Positions 8,377 to 17,075 of a stretch of 64,000 bases of DNA are shown here, in pieces (position 1 is the first letter of the stretch; each line of letters begins with the position of its first letter). The stretch spans positions 28,950 to 92,949 of the forward strand of contig JALFUW010000012.1 of the NCBI GenBank assembly GCA_022786995.1. Direction: 5' to 3'. Source of the DNA: Clostridiales bacterium. Its GTDB lineage: Bacteria; Bacillota; Clostridia; Oscillospirales; Oscillospiraceae. A program made the translations under genes and the position numbers. The notes beneath the pieces are model-generated. The model was not told the origin of the DNA. It searched no databases and saw only the letters and a program-made list of their open reading frames with translations.

Positions 8377-9909
8377 ATGAACCGTTATGCAGGTGTTCTG
8401 CTGTCCGTTACCAGCCTGCCGTCGAAGTACGGCATCGGCTGCTTTGATCAGGCAGCTTATGATTTCGTTGACTGGCTGGAAAAAGCCGGACAGCGCTACT
8501 GGCAGATTCTGCCTCTGGGCGCTACCTCCCATGGTGCGTCCGACGATTCACCCTATCAGGCCTATTCCGCATTCGCGGGAAATCCCTACATGATCAGCCT
8601 TGAAGCCCTGATCGAGGAAGGGGTTCTGACGCGGGCCGAGTGCGATGCCGCTGACTTTGGCACCAATCCTGCCAAGGTGGATTTTGTAAAGCTCAGTAAG
8701 AACCGGCTTTCCCTGCTGCACAAGGCCTATGAGCGCAGCGATATTTCAAAAAATGCGGATTTCCGCAGATTCTGCGCCAGCAACGCCTGGTGGCTGGATG
8801 ATTTCGCCCTGTTCATGGCTCTGAAGGACTATTTCAGCGACGCGCCCTTCCGCCAGTGGCCCGAGGATATTCGGATGCACTGGGGCTTTGCCATGGACTA
8901 CTACAACCGGGAGCTGTACTTTGACGTGGAGTTCCAGAAGTATCTGCAATTCAAGTTCGATGAGCAGTGGACAAAGCTGAAGGCCTATGCCAACGGTAAG
9001 CACATCCAGATCGTGGGCGACATTCCCATCTACGTTTCTCCCGACGGCGCAGACGTGTGGGCCCACCCGGAGCTGTTCCAGCTGGACGAGCACAACGCGC
9101 CCACCGCCATTGCGGGCTGCCCGCCGGATGCCTTTGCCGCCGACGGTCAGGTCTGGGGGAACCCCCTGTACCGCTGGGATTATCACCGGGCTACCAATTT
9201 CCAGTGGTGGTGCAGCCGGATGTGGTACAGCTTCAAGCTCTATGACGTGGTTCGTGTGGATCATTTCCGTGGCTTTGACGAATATTTCTCCATTCCCGCC
9301 GATGCCGACAGTGCCAAGGCCGGACACTGGGAGAAAGGCCCCGGCATGGATCTGTTCAATGCCATCCGCTGGCAGCTGGGCAATGTGAATATCATCGCCG
9401 AGGATCTGGGCCTGATGACGGACGGTGTTCGTCGGCTGGTGCGGGACAGTGGCTGCCCCAACATGAAGGTGCTGCAATTTGCCATCGACCCGGCTGATAT
9501 TGGCGCCTCCAACGACTACTGGCCCCACAACTACAACGCCAACTGCGTGGTCTATACCGGCACCCACGACAATGAAACCGTTGCGGGCTGGTACCAGGGC
9601 CTTGCCGAGGACGCGAAAAAGCAGGTGCGGGACTATTTGGGGGATTACTACACCCCGGACAATCAGATGTATAAGGTTTTGATCCATCTTGCCATGCGGG
9701 CCGTGTCCAAGGACTGCATCATTCCCATTCAGGATCATCTGGGACTGGGCAACGAAGCCCGGATGAACCAGCCGGGTACCGTGGGCTTCAACTGGCGTTG
9801 GCGGTTAAAGCCCGGCCAGCTGACGCAGGAGCTGGCGAAGGAACTGCTGGCTCTCACCAAATGCACCGGGCGTGCCAACTGGGATGCCGTCAAAAAGGGA
9901 GAACAGTAA
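8377..9909 (+). CDS. malQ: 4-alpha-glucanotransferase (amylomaltase, GH77)
   Basis: This 510-residue, normal-length GH77 enzyme transfers alpha-1,4-glucan segments between maltodextrins in the cytoplasm. Family blocks are RYAGVLLSVTSLPSKYGIG at the N-terminus, WQILPLGAT, the YQAYSAFAGNP loop, VVRVDHFRGF with the catalytic nucleophile Asp, IIAEDLG with the acid/base Glu, and TGTHDNETV with the third carboxylate. SD AGAGGAG precedes the ATG. It works with the branching enzyme at 50.8-53.0 kb in glycogen/starch metabolism. A LacI-type operator in its leader suggests sugar-dependent repression. Confidence 0.97.
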   Translation: MNRYAGVLLSVTSLPSKYGIGCFDQAAYDFVDWLEKAGQRYWQILPLGATSHGASDDSPYQAYSAFAGNPYMISLEALIEEGVLTRAECDAADFGTNPAKVDFVKLSKNRLSLLHKAYERSDISKNADFRRFCASNAWWLDDFALFMALKDYFSDAPFRQWPEDIRMHWGFAMDYYNRELYFDVEFQKYLQFKFDEQWTKLKAYANGKHIQIVGDIPIYVSPDGADVWAHPELFQLDEHNAPTAIAGCPPDAFAADGQVWGNPLYRWDYHRATNFQWWCSRMWYSFKLYDVVRVDHFRGFDEYFSIPADADSAKAGHWEKGPGMDLFNAIRWQLGNVNIIAEDLGLMTDGVRRLVRDSGCPNMKVLQFAIDPADIGASNDYWPHNYNANCVVYTGTHDNETVAGWYQGLAEDAKKQVRDYLGDYYTPDNQMYKVLIHLAMRAVSKDCIIPIQDHLGLGNEARMNQPGTVGFNWRWRLKPGQLTQELAKELLALTKCTGRANWDAVKKGEQ

Positions 9910-9914
9910 GGAAA

Positions 9915-9950
9915 CGGGCGTTTGTCATTTTGACAAGCGCCCGCCTTTTT
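9915..9950 (+). terminator. Terminator of malQ, overlapping the yitT-like stop
   Basis: A 13-bp stem with one G-U pair (CGGGCGTTTGTCA and complement) is followed by CTTTTT. The stop codon of the convergent gene lies inside the hairpin. Confidence 0.88.
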
Positions 9951-10554
9951 GAGGGAAACGGATATTTTGAATCCAGCCGATGAGCTGTCCTGACACAATG
10001 ACCGTCAGCAGGGAATAGCCGATTCGTTTCAGGGGAATATAGCTGAGGGAAAGGCCCAGCACCGTCAGATCACTGATCAGATACAGCCATTGAATCGGAA
10101 TTTTTGTCAGATGGGTCAAGCTCATGGCAAGGGCATCGTCGCCGCTGGTTGCGCCGCCCACCCGGACGCACAGTCCGGCACCCACGCCGATGAACACGGC
10201 CCCGGCCACGGAAGCAAGCAAGGGCATCTGGGCGATCTGAGGCCACAGGGGCGGGAACTGCTCGCAGATGCCGTAGCCCACGGAATAGCCGCAGGCGGCA
10301 ACCAGAGAATAGCCGATGAACTCTCGGCCCAGGGTCTTCCAGCCCAGCGCGTAGCACCCGGCGTTCAGTACGAAACTGGAAATGGCGGGGGACAGCCCGA
10401 CCCAGTGGTGCAGCAGCAGAATCAGACCGAAAATACCGCCCTCGGTAACGCCGGACAAAGCGTGGATGTTGTACATTCCAAAGGCCTGCAGAGCGGAGGC
10501 CAGAAATGCCACTGCACAGGAGGATTTCTTTAATTTTCGGAAAAATGACGGCAT
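9925..10554 (-). CDS. YitT family membrane protein (DUF161)
   Basis: The protein has 209 residues and five to six predicted membrane helices. YitT/DUF161 features are ALQAFGMYNIHALSGVTEGG near the N-terminus and VGAGLCVRVGGATSGDDALAMSL, the conserved GGssGGdDila-like block. Function is unknown for the family. The frame opens at 10596, but ATG 10554 has SD AGGAG 9 nt upstream and fits the promoter at 10587-10615. Members often carry a C-terminal DUF2179 domain, which is absent here. Confidence 0.82.
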   Translation of the reverse strand: MPSFFRKLKKSSCAVAFLASALQAFGMYNIHALSGVTEGGIFGLILLLHHWVGLSPAISSFVLNAGCYALGWKTLGREFIGYSLVAACGYSVGYGICEQFPPLWPQIAQMPLLASVAGAVFIGVGAGLCVRVGGATSGDDALAMSLTHLTKIPIQWLYLISDLTVLGLSLSYIPLKRIGYSLLTVIVSGQLIGWIQNIRFPQKGGRLSK

Positions 10555-10586
10555 TTTTGGATCTCCTAACTCTTTATTGAAAAAGA

Positions 10587-10615
10587 ACCATATCACGAAA
10601 ATAGAAAAATGTCAA
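10587..10615 (-). promoter_or_regulatory. Promoter of the yitT-like gene
   Basis: TTGACA and TATGGT on the minus strand are spaced by 17 nt. It is divergent to the rsmE promoter. Confidence 0.75.
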
Positions 10616-10655
10616 GGAAAATGGAAAAGGCTGACAGTGGAAATCTGTGAGCTTC

Positions 10656-10684
10656 TTGCTATTGGGCGGTTTGTCTGCTACACT
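10656..10684 (+). promoter_or_regulatory. Promoter of rsmE
   Basis: TTGCTA and TACACT are spaced by 17 nt, ending 22 nt before the start codon. Confidence 0.65.
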
Positions 10685-10706
10685 ATAGGAAATGGAGGAA
10701 ATGACA

Positions 10707-11432
10707 ATGGTTCGATTTTTTGTATCTTCTGAGGAATTAAAACAGGAGGAAGCAGCACTAACAGAAGAAAACGCCCAGCACGCGAAGGTTTTGCGCCTGA
10801 AGCCCGGAGAGACGGTGCTGCTCTGCGATGGGGAAGGTCATGAGGGTGTCTGCGAGGTGGTGTCCACAGATGGCTGGCGCCTGCGAATGCTCCGGCGACG
10901 GGATTCCCAGTCGGAAGCGGCGGTGAAGGTCAGCGTCTACATGGCCCTTCCAAAGGCGGACAAGCTGGAGCATGTGATTCAGAAGGCCACGGAGCTGGGG
11001 GCCTATGAGATCGTCACCTTTCCATCGGCCCGGTGCGTCTCCCGGCCGGATGAAAAGAGCCTGAAGAAAAAGCTGGAGCGGTGGGAGAAAATCGCGGCCT
11101 CGGCAGCGGAGCAGTCCGGCAGAGGACGCATACCGAAGGTGATTGTATTGAACAGCCTTTCCGAGGCCCTGGCGCGGGCGGCACAGGCCGACAAGGCGCT
11201 GATGTTCTACGAGCATGAGGAGGCCCTGACCCTGAAAATGGCCTTGTCTACCGGCTCCTTTGGCACGGTGAGCCTGCTCACCGGCCCGGAGGGCGGCTTG
11301 GAGGAAGCGGAAGTGGCGCAGGCCCGGGAAGCGGGCTTGCAGGTCTGCACCCTTGGAAAGCGCATCCTGCGCTGTGAGACGGCCCCGCTGTGCGCCCTGT
11401 CTGCTGTCATGTACCAGGCGGGGGAATTTTGA
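10707..11432 (+). CDS. rsmE: 16S rRNA (uracil(1498)-N3)-methyltransferase
   Basis: This 241-residue SPOUT-class enzyme methylates U1498 of 16S rRNA. An N-terminal PUA-like domain (MVRFFVSSEEL, HAKVLRLKPGE) precedes the SPOUT domain with KADKLEHVIQKATELG, the EQSGRGRIP motif, LLTGPEGGLEEAE (SAM loop) and LGKRILRCETAPLCALSAVMY (trefoil knot). SD GGAGG is 8 nt before ATG 10707. Two upstream in-frame ATGs lie too close to the SD. It is single, with its own promoter and terminator; the usual neighbour prmA is absent. Confidence 0.95.
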   Translation: MVRFFVSSEELKQEEAALTEENAQHAKVLRLKPGETVLLCDGEGHEGVCEVVSTDGWRLRMLRRRDSQSEAAVKVSVYMALPKADKLEHVIQKATELGAYEIVTFPSARCVSRPDEKSLKKKLERWEKIAASAAEQSGRGRIPKVIVLNSLSEALARAAQADKALMFYEHEEALTLKMALSTGSFGTVSLLTGPEGGLEEAEVAQAREAGLQVCTLGKRILRCETAPLCALSAVMYQAGEF

Positions 11433-11440
11433 ATATGGTT

Positions 11441-11472
11441 TCAGCCAGCCGGTTCCGGCTGGCTGATTTCTT
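11441..11472 (+). terminator. Terminator of rsmE
   Basis: A 10-bp perfect stem (TCAGCCAGCC/GGCTGGCTGA) is followed by TTTCTT. Confidence 0.85.
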
Positions 11473-11473
11473 A

Positions 11474-11536
11474 GGCAACACCACACAATGGGAGCTGCGG
11501 GCTTCGGCGGATCTTTTGCCCCATTATGCGGTGTTG
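11474..11536. repeat. 63-bp palindromic dispersed repeat, copy 1
   Basis: The ends are inverted repeats (GGCAACACCACACAATGG against CCATTATGCGGTGTTG) around a conserved core GCGGATCTTTTGC. A second copy lies at 29654-29716, matching at about 53 of 63 positions by eye. It is a REP/MITE-like unit that would fold into a long hairpin. Confidence 0.8.
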
Positions 11537-11538
11537 AC

Positions 11539-12615
11539 TTATTTGGAGCGGATGGAAACGCCGCCGCTCATGGAGCTCATATTGATCCGGCAGGCGCCGT
11601 CACCGCTGAGGTAGACGCCGTTCTTTGTGGAATAGGGGAAATCGGAATCGAATTTTCCGCTCATGGTGTCCATCTTCACCGCAAAACCCGCATCCTTCGG
11701 CAGAACCAGCTCCACAGAGCCGGAGGCGGTATCCATATCGATTGCATTGGGCACATTGTCCAGCACCGCCTGCACACCGGCAGAGGCGGAATCGCAGTCC
11801 AGTTTATTCAGACTGCCCTCAAAATCCACATCCCCGGAGGCGGTGTCGATATCCAGCGTATCCACGGTGCAGTTACGAAACTGACACTCGCCGGAGGCGG
11901 TATCGATTTCCACCTCAGCAATGGTCAGGTCCCGCACGGACAGCTTGGCGGAAGCGGCATCCACCTTGACCGCCCGTCCGTTCCAGTCCATGGGGACAAG
12001 GATGGTCAGATCCTTGCTGAATTTCAGATTTTTCAAATCTCCGAAGGTGGTGCTTTTGCAGTATTCGATTTTCAAAGTCCCGCCGTCCTGCTTGCAGATC
12101 ATGGGGTATTTGGAAGTGTCCTTACCGCTTTCGCTTACCTGGATGCTGCTGACATTGGCGGGAGCCAGCCGGATATTGCCGGACACCCAGTCAATCTCGA
12201 TTTCCTGTAAGTCGGCGCTGAATTGTGCGGCGCCATCGATCCTCCTGAAGCTGTCCCCGGAGACGGAATCCTCAATACGCAGGTTTTCTGCCGCAATCCA
12301 GCCGGAGTCCGGGGAATCCACATAGGCCCATTGGCTGCCGCTGATAAGCTCCTGCCGGGTGACATGAACGGTGGTTCCCGATAAAAGCTGTGACTTCTGC
12401 TGGGCATCGGGAGCGGGCGAGTTCAGAAGCCAGCTGTCTTTGATTACGGTGGCGGAAATACTGGAGGAATTGCCCATGTCATGCGCTTCAGTGGCTTCAA
12501 TCTCGGTTATACCGAATAACCCGCCTCTCCAGTTCAGTCCGAGAAGCAAAAGGCCCAACAGGATGACCAAAACCAGACTCCAAATGATAATACGATTGAT
12601 GGCGTTACGCTTCAT
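11539..12615 (-). CDS. DUF4097-like beta-strand repeat membrane-anchored protein
   Basis: The protein has 358 residues. One membrane helix sits at about 8-28, followed by a short SH3-like segment (about 55-115: SGTTVHVTRQELISGSQWAYV and SGWIAAENL). The C-terminal half is a right-handed beta-helix built of repeats around TASGECQF, TASGDVDF, SASAGVQ, TASGSVEL and TMSGKFDS, the DUF4097/adhesin-like pattern. It most likely sits outside the membrane. It is the last gene of a padR-led operon and overlaps the gene before it by 11 nt. Such trios often sense envelope state, but the function is unproven. Confidence 0.8.
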   Translation of the reverse strand: MKRNAINRIIIWSLVLVILLGLLLLGLNWRGGLFGITEIEATEAHDMGNSSSISATVIKDSWLLNSPAPDAQQKSQLLSGTTVHVTRQELISGSQWAYVDSPDSGWIAAENLRIEDSVSGDSFRRIDGAAQFSADLQEIEIDWVSGNIRLAPANVSSIQVSESGKDTSKYPMICKQDGGTLKIEYCKSTTFGDLKNLKFSKDLTILVPMDWNGRAVKVDAASAKLSVRDLTIAEVEIDTASGECQFRNCTVDTLDIDTASGDVDFEGSLNKLDCDSASAGVQAVLDNVPNAIDMDTASGSVELVLPKDAGFAVKMDTMSGKFDSDFPYSTKNGVYLSGDGACRINMSSMSGGVSIRSK

Positions 12616-13429
12616 TGTTGACAGCCTCCTTCAAATCCAGAATGGCCCGCACCAGCCCCTGTACCGCGCCGATGATGGGGAAGATCAGCCAGGTGATGTG
12701 CCATGCCATAGTGGCAAAGCTGATGATGAAATACAGGGCAAGGCCGATGGCCCAGATCATGCTGTTGATGCCCTTTTTCAGGCTGCTGTTCCGCCGCAGG
12801 GCGGTGGGATTTTCCGCGGGAATCAGTGCGCAGACCAGGGCGTTGATGGCTCCCAGAATGGGGAAGATCACCCAGGTAACGTGCCATGCCCCGGTCAGAA
12901 AGCTGAGGATCAGGTACACCGCAAGGCCGATGGCCCAGATGAGACTGCTGACGCTTTTGCCCAGCTCAGATTTCGGTTTGTCCTCGTCATCGTTGTCGGA
13001 ATGAGAAGGCTTGTCGCCCTTTTTGCTGCCCAGAATCATCAGCACCGTTGCCACTGCCACGAAGCACAGCAGTCCGCACAGGCCGAAGGTGTCCATACCC
13101 AGTTCACTCAGCACAATCAAAGGCAGGGGACACAGGATATACAGACCCACAGCAATGGCTCGCAGCAGCTTTTTGAACGCTGTATCCGTTTCCGTCTGCG
13201 CTTCCGCCACAGTCACAGCAGGCAGGACGGCATCTTTTGGGCCCAGAATTTCATTGATATCTCCGATGCTGATGATGGCCAGCCGGTAGGCGGCTTCCTC
13301 AGGTTTTCCCTCGGCGATCAGATCGTCGTAGCGGTCAAGGGTGTTCTGCAGAATTTCTTGTTTGGTGTCCTCACAGTTCTCCGCTCCCGCGAAAAGCAGG
13401 GAAACATATTGAATGAGCTGATCTCTCAT
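12605..13429 (-). CDS. Permease-prefix-domain membrane protein with duplicated helix unit
   Basis: The protein has 274 residues. The N-terminal 60 (a helical region with LDRYDDLIAEGKPEEAAYRLAI) resembles the permease prefix or DUF1700 domain found next to PadR regulators. Six hydrophobic helices follow. The last four form two copies of one unit with the shared pattern SxIWAIGLAxY, AWHxTWxIFPIxGA (about 160-205 and 225-270), an internal duplication. A charged linker (SDNDDEDKPKSE) precedes the first copy. It starts in an ATGA overlap with the padR stop. Confidence 0.75.
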   Translation of the reverse strand: MRDQLIQYVSLLFAGAENCEDTKQEILQNTLDRYDDLIAEGKPEEAAYRLAIISIGDINEILGPKDAVLPAVTVAEAQTETDTAFKKLLRAIAVGLYILCPLPLIVLSELGMDTFGLCGLLCFVAVATVLMILGSKKGDKPSHSDNDDEDKPKSELGKSVSSLIWAIGLAVYLILSFLTGAWHVTWVIFPILGAINALVCALIPAENPTALRRNSSLKKGINSMIWAIGLALYFIISFATMAWHITWLIFPIIGAVQGLVRAILDLKEAVNNEA

Positions 13430-13764
13430 AATCTTTCCTCCAATTCCAGTAGTTTATCCATAATTTCTTTGGTTTCCTCCCACTCTTTGCTGAGCTGGGC
13501 GCTTGCCTCCCGGCCTTCCGGGGTGATGGTGTAATACCGCCGCCGGGCACCGGCTCCGCTGGAACCCCAATAGGAGGTGATATAGCCCAGTTCCTCCAGC
13601 CGTTTGAAGGCCGTGTACAGGGTTGCTTCCTTCAGTTCAAACCGGCCGGAGGAGAGTGTTGAGATGGTTTTGTTGATTTCATAGCCGTAGCTGTCACTTC
13701 GCAGCAGCCGCGCCAGAATGATGGCATCGGTGTGGCCCCGGATCAGATCACCGGCAATGGACAT
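13426..13764 (-). CDS. PadR family transcriptional regulator
   Basis: This 112-residue protein is a compact PadR winged helix: HTDAIILARLLRSDSYGYEI, the recognition region FELKEATLYTAFKRLEELGYI, and the wing ARRRYYTITPEGRE. A short C-terminal dimer helix follows. SD AGGAGG is 7 nt before ATG 13764 but only 1 nt before ATG 13770, so I use the inner start. It leads the operon with the two membrane genes and probably represses it through the palindrome at 13799-13823. Confidence 0.92.
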   Translation of the reverse strand: MSIAGDLIRGHTDAIILARLLRSDSYGYEINKTISTLSSGRFELKEATLYTAFKRLEELGYITSYWGSSGAGARRRYYTITPEGREASAQLSKEWEETKEIMDKLLELEERL

Positions 13765-13787
13765 ACACATCCCTCCTTACTGGGGAC

Positions 13788-13816
13788 ATCTTATCACAAA
13801 GTACCTCGCCTATCAA
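13788..13816 (-). promoter_or_regulatory. Promoter of the padR operon
   Basis: TTGATA and TAAGAT on the minus strand are spaced by 17 nt. The -35 box and spacer are covered by the palindromic operator. Confidence 0.75.
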
Positions 13817-13823
13817 GGTACTT
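13799..13823 (-). promoter_or_regulatory. Putative PadR operator
   Basis: The perfect inverted repeat AAGTACCT/AGGTACTT, with a 9-nt spacer, overlaps the promoter of the padR gene itself. Size and spacing fit PadR-type operators, implying autorepression. Confidence 0.7.
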
Positions 13824-13850
13824 CGGGAGAATAGACACATCGAAATCAAG

Positions 13851-13891
13851 AAAAAACACATATCGGGCAGAGCCGCAGCCTTGCCCGATAT
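13851..13891 (-). terminator. Terminator of rlmH
   Basis: A 10-bp perfect stem (ATATCGGGCA/TGCCCGATAT) is followed by a TTTTTT run on the minus strand, just after the rlmH stop. Confidence 0.88.
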
Positions 13892-13898
13892 AGAAACG

Positions 13899-14381
13899 CT
13901 ATTTATGATATTTGGAACCGGCCTGAATGGCTTCCGCTCGGTAAATTTGCTCCATAACCATGATCCGCGCCAGATGGTGGGGAAAGGTCATGGGGCCCAT
14001 GGACAGCCGAAAATCCGCCCGCTGCTTGACTCTGGGAGCCATGCCGAAGGAGGAGCCGATGAGAAAGCAGGCGCTGCTTTTTCCCGAATTCTTAACGCTT
14101 TTCAGTTGTTTGGCAAAGTCCTCACTGGACAGAAGCTTTCCCTCCGGGGTGAAGACGCAGAACCATGCGCCCTTTGGAATCTTTGAGAGGATCAGGTCGG
14201 CCTCTTTTTCCAGTCCGGCAGAGATTTCGGCAGGGGAGGGATTCTCGGGAAGCCTTGCTTCCGGCAGCTCCAGGAGGCTGAATTTGCAGTAGCCCCCCAG
14301 CCGCTTGGCGTACTCAGAGGCGGCGGAAATATAAAACGGCTCTTTCAGTTTTCCCATGGTGATCAGTGTGATGTCGAACAT
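13899..14381 (-). CDS. rlmH: 23S rRNA (pseudouridine(1915)-N3)-methyltransferase
   Basis: This 160-residue SPOUT enzyme methylates pseudouridine 1915 in 23S rRNA and acts on assembled 70S ribosomes. Family marks are ITMGKLKEPFY near the N-terminus, FCVFTPEGKLLSSEDFAKQL, FLIGSSFGM (SAM loop, with SS where many homologues have GG), MTFPHHLARIMVMEQIYRA and the invariant C-terminal KYHK. Start ATG 14381 has SD AGGAGG. The upstream part of the frame is not supported. The 239 nt between this gene and the lacI gene's stop hold no feature that I can see. Confidence 0.95.
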   Translation of the reverse strand: MFDITLITMGKLKEPFYISAASEYAKRLGGYCKFSLLELPEARLPENPSPAEISAGLEKEADLILSKIPKGAWFCVFTPEGKLLSSEDFAKQLKSVKNSGKSSACFLIGSSFGMAPRVKQRADFRLSMGPMTFPHHLARIMVMEQIYRAEAIQAGSKYHK

Positions 14382-14620
14382 AAAAAACCTCCTGTTTGCC
14401 TCGATTTTACCACGGCTTCGGGAAAAAGGCAACGGGAAAGCGGCGAGTCGCCGCTGACAATGCGTCACGAACGCCGGGAGGTCATCCTACATCCTTTGGG
14501 CCCCTCGACCGTAACGGAACGGATAATTGGAATTTGCGGGGCACTGCGTAGGGCTTATGCCATACCCCGCCGACACAGCAATTATACAAATTCATATTTG
14601 ATTTAACCCGATATGCTTTT

Positions 14621-15610
14621 CTAGCCCGTACTGGCCCGTTCCAGCAGCGTCACCGACAGCATGACGGATGTGGTTGTTTCCCGGCCTTCCTGCAAATCCC
14701 GCAGCTTTTCTATGGCGGTCTTGGCCCGCAGGGCGTTGTCCTGACGGACGGTGGTCAGGGCCGGGTAGACCTGCTCCCCCATGGGGGTGCCGTCAAATCC
14801 GGCGATGGCAATGTCCCCGGGCACGGAGAAGCCGTTATCCAGCAGAAACTGCATCAGATCGATGGCATAGTAGTCGGATACGGCGAACACCGCTGAAATC
14901 CGACGAAAGCGCTCTATCTGACGAGCGTATTGCTGCCGCCGTTCTGCCTTGCGCATGGGAATAAGCATCCTGTCCACACTTCCGTTTCCAAAGCCCTCAC
15001 AAAATCCGTTGATGCGTTCCAAGTCAACGCCGGTTTCGTTATCAGTCAGGCAGATGGCAGCGGTATGTCCTTTCTCCCGGAACAGACGTCCCATCTGAAA
15101 GCCACCGTCAAAATTGTCGATGGTGATATTCACAATGCCCTGGGGATTGTCGCAGTAGCCGTCATAGACCACGAAGGGGATGCGCATATGGGTGCGCAGG
15201 TACATGTAGTCCTGATCGCAGAAGCCCATCATCACCAGCCCCTCCATGTTCCACATGGAGGCGAATTTCAGAACTTCTTCCGGGTGCTTCGCCTTTTTCA
15301 CCATCATAAACTGACCGCAATGCTCAATTTCCGTGGACAGGGCGTTGAGTGCGGAAGAAATGAAGGCATCGTCAAGGGTGTGCCCTTCATATTTTTCGTG
15401 GTCGTTGACAAAAACCCCGATGATTTTGGAGGAATTCTGGGCCAGCAGAATGCCCGCCATGCTGGGAATGTACTGCCGCTGTTCCAGCAGGGCCTGCACC
15501 CGCTTCACAGTTTCGTCCGATACCTTGTTGGTTTTTCCGTGGATGACATTGGAGACGGTGGCGGTGCTGAGGCCCAGCTCCTCGGCGATATCGCTGATTC
15601 GGATACGCAT
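14621..15610 (-). CDS. LacI family transcriptional regulator
   Basis: The protein has 329 residues. The N-terminal LacI HTH (MRIRISDIAEELGLSTATVSNVIHGK) and hinge are followed by a periplasmic-binding-protein-like effector domain with VNITIDNFDGGFQMGRLF, AVFAVSDYYAIDLMQFL and IAGFDGTPMGEQVYPALTTVRQD. SD GGAGG is 7 nt before ATG 15610. The start lies one base after the stop of the MATE gene upstream (TGAAATG), so the two are co-transcribed. The target is unknown; the AAACGTTT-type site at malQ is one candidate. Confidence 0.92.
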   Translation of the reverse strand: MRIRISDIAEELGLSTATVSNVIHGKTNKVSDETVKRVQALLEQRQYIPSMAGILLAQNSSKIIGVFVNDHEKYEGHTLDDAFISSALNALSTEIEHCGQFMMVKKAKHPEEVLKFASMWNMEGLVMMGFCDQDYMYLRTHMRIPFVVYDGYCDNPQGIVNITIDNFDGGFQMGRLFREKGHTAAICLTDNETGVDLERINGFCEGFGNGSVDRMLIPMRKAERRQQYARQIERFRRISAVFAVSDYYAIDLMQFLLDNGFSVPGDIAIAGFDGTPMGEQVYPALTTVRQDNALRAKTAIEKLRDLQEGRETTTSVMLSVTLLERASTG

Positions 15611-15611
15611 T

Positions 15612-16949
15612 TCAGCCCTCCAGACTCTGCATCCACCGTTTGCTGCGGAGGATGAACACGGTGATGGCGAAACGGACGCATTCCTCCAGAGAGAGGATGA
15701 AGTAAACGTAGGGAATGGACAGCTTCCACACAAAGGCGGACAGCATTCCCAGTGGCACGCCGAAGACCCAGGTACCGATCATATCGATGACCATGACGTA
15801 GTTGGTTTTGCCGCCGCTGCGGATGATCCCGCCGCCCGCGATCATATTCAGCACCTTGAAGGGAGCCACCAGCGCGTAGGCAACCAGAATCTGCCGTGTC
15901 AGCAGCTTGACTGCGGCATCCACCTGATAGATTTCCACATACAGGGGGCTGGCAATGACCACCAGCACGGAGAGAATTACCGCTCCGAAGAAGCCATAGC
16001 GGATCAGCCGCCAGGCATCCCGATAGGCTTCCTCGTATTCTTTGCTTCCCAGCTTCTTACCGATGATAACGCTGGCTGCCTGCGACAGGCCGCACAGCGC
16101 GCCGATTACGAGGGATTGAATCGGATTGATCAAAGTCATAGCGGCGCTGGCCTCGGTGCCCATATGGCCGTAGATGGCGGCGTAGATGTTTTCCCCAAGG
16201 CTCCACAGGAATTCACACACTAAGATAGGCAGCAGCATACCAAGATACTGCCGGAGGTGAAATTTCCCAACTGCCGCGCCACTGCTCTTTTTCAGAACCG
16301 CGCCGTTTCTGCCCAGCATGGCCAGCATCAGCAGGAAATTGACCCAGGTGGAGATCACGGTGGCGATGGCCGCGCCGGATGCCCCCATGGCGGGTAACCC
16401 CAGCTTGCCGAAGATCAGTACATAGTTCAGCCCGGTATTCAGGATTGCGGAAGCGATGCTGGCGTACAAGGGCAGCTGTGCCTTCTCCATGCAGCGCAGA
16501 AGTGTGGAAAGCAATGTTGCGCCTGCAATGGGAAGGAACGTGGCGGTGATGATCAGAAGGTAGGAGGCAGCAGCCTGCCCCATGGGGGCATCCGTGGTGT
16601 ACAGCCCCATGATCTGTGCGGGAAAACCGCCGCACAGCAGGGTGAATATCCCCGCCAATCCCAGGCAAATCAGCAGATTGACAAAAAAGCTCCGGCGCAC
16701 CTCCCGGCTGTTTTTCTGCCCCAGATACTGGGAAATCATGATCCCGGCGACAACACCCACGGCGGACACGATCACCGAATAGATGGAAGCGAACTTTCCG
16801 GCCAGGCCCACACCGGCCACACTGACGCTGCCCAGCTGACCAATCATGATCTGGTCAACGATACTGAAGGATGCCTGAAGCATGGACTGCAGCGCCACGG
16901 GAATTGCCAGGGCACAGACGGAAGCGAAGAAACTGTCTTTTCGGTTCAT
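15612..16949 (-). CDS. MATE family efflux transporter
   Basis: This 445-residue protein has twelve hydrophobic helices in two homologous halves. It matches MATE multidrug/Na+ or H+ antiporters: IPVALQSMLQASFSIVDQIMIGQLG in helix 1-2, and GLCGLSQAASVIIGKKLG at the start of the second half. The substrate cannot be told from the sequence. SD GGAGG precedes the ATG. It is the first gene of an operon with the downstream LacI regulator, an arrangement that hints at a metabolite-controlled exporter. Confidence 0.93.
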   Translation of the reverse strand: MNRKDSFFASVCALAIPVALQSMLQASFSIVDQIMIGQLGSVSVAGVGLAGKFASIYSVIVSAVGVVAGIMISQYLGQKNSREVRRSFFVNLLICLGLAGIFTLLCGGFPAQIMGLYTTDAPMGQAAASYLLIITATFLPIAGATLLSTLLRCMEKAQLPLYASIASAILNTGLNYVLIFGKLGLPAMGASGAAIATVISTWVNFLLMLAMLGRNGAVLKKSSGAAVGKFHLRQYLGMLLPILVCEFLWSLGENIYAAIYGHMGTEASAAMTLINPIQSLVIGALCGLSQAASVIIGKKLGSKEYEEAYRDAWRLIRYGFFGAVILSVLVVIASPLYVEIYQVDAAVKLLTRQILVAYALVAPFKVLNMIAGGGIIRSGGKTNYVMVIDMIGTWVFGVPLGMLSAFVWKLSIPYVYFILSLEECVRFAITVFILRSKRWMQSLEG

Positions 16950-16975
16950 AGGAAACCCTCCTTTTTCTGAGCTTC

Positions 16976-17004
16976 ATTCTACAGGATAACGGAAGAACAG
17001 TCAA
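16976..17004 (-). promoter_or_regulatory. Promoter of the MATE-lacI operon
   Basis: TTGACT and TAGAAT on the minus strand are spaced by 17 nt. Confidence 0.75.
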
Positions 17005-17025
17005 AGATAAAGCGCATAACCAAGC

Positions 17026-17069
17026 ACAAAAACAAGAAGCCGTATCTGTGGATTTTTCACAGATACGGC
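17026..17069 (-). terminator. Terminator of the nagZ-like gene
   Basis: A 12-bp stem (GCCGTATCTGTG/CACAGATACGGC) is followed by TTCTTGTTTTT on the minus strand. Confidence 0.85.
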
Positions 17070-17075
17070 AAGCCG

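Noticed and set aside
12371..13534. 387-residue plus-strand open frame
   Set aside because: It lies across three overlapping minus-strand genes of a clear padR operon and has no SD or family features.
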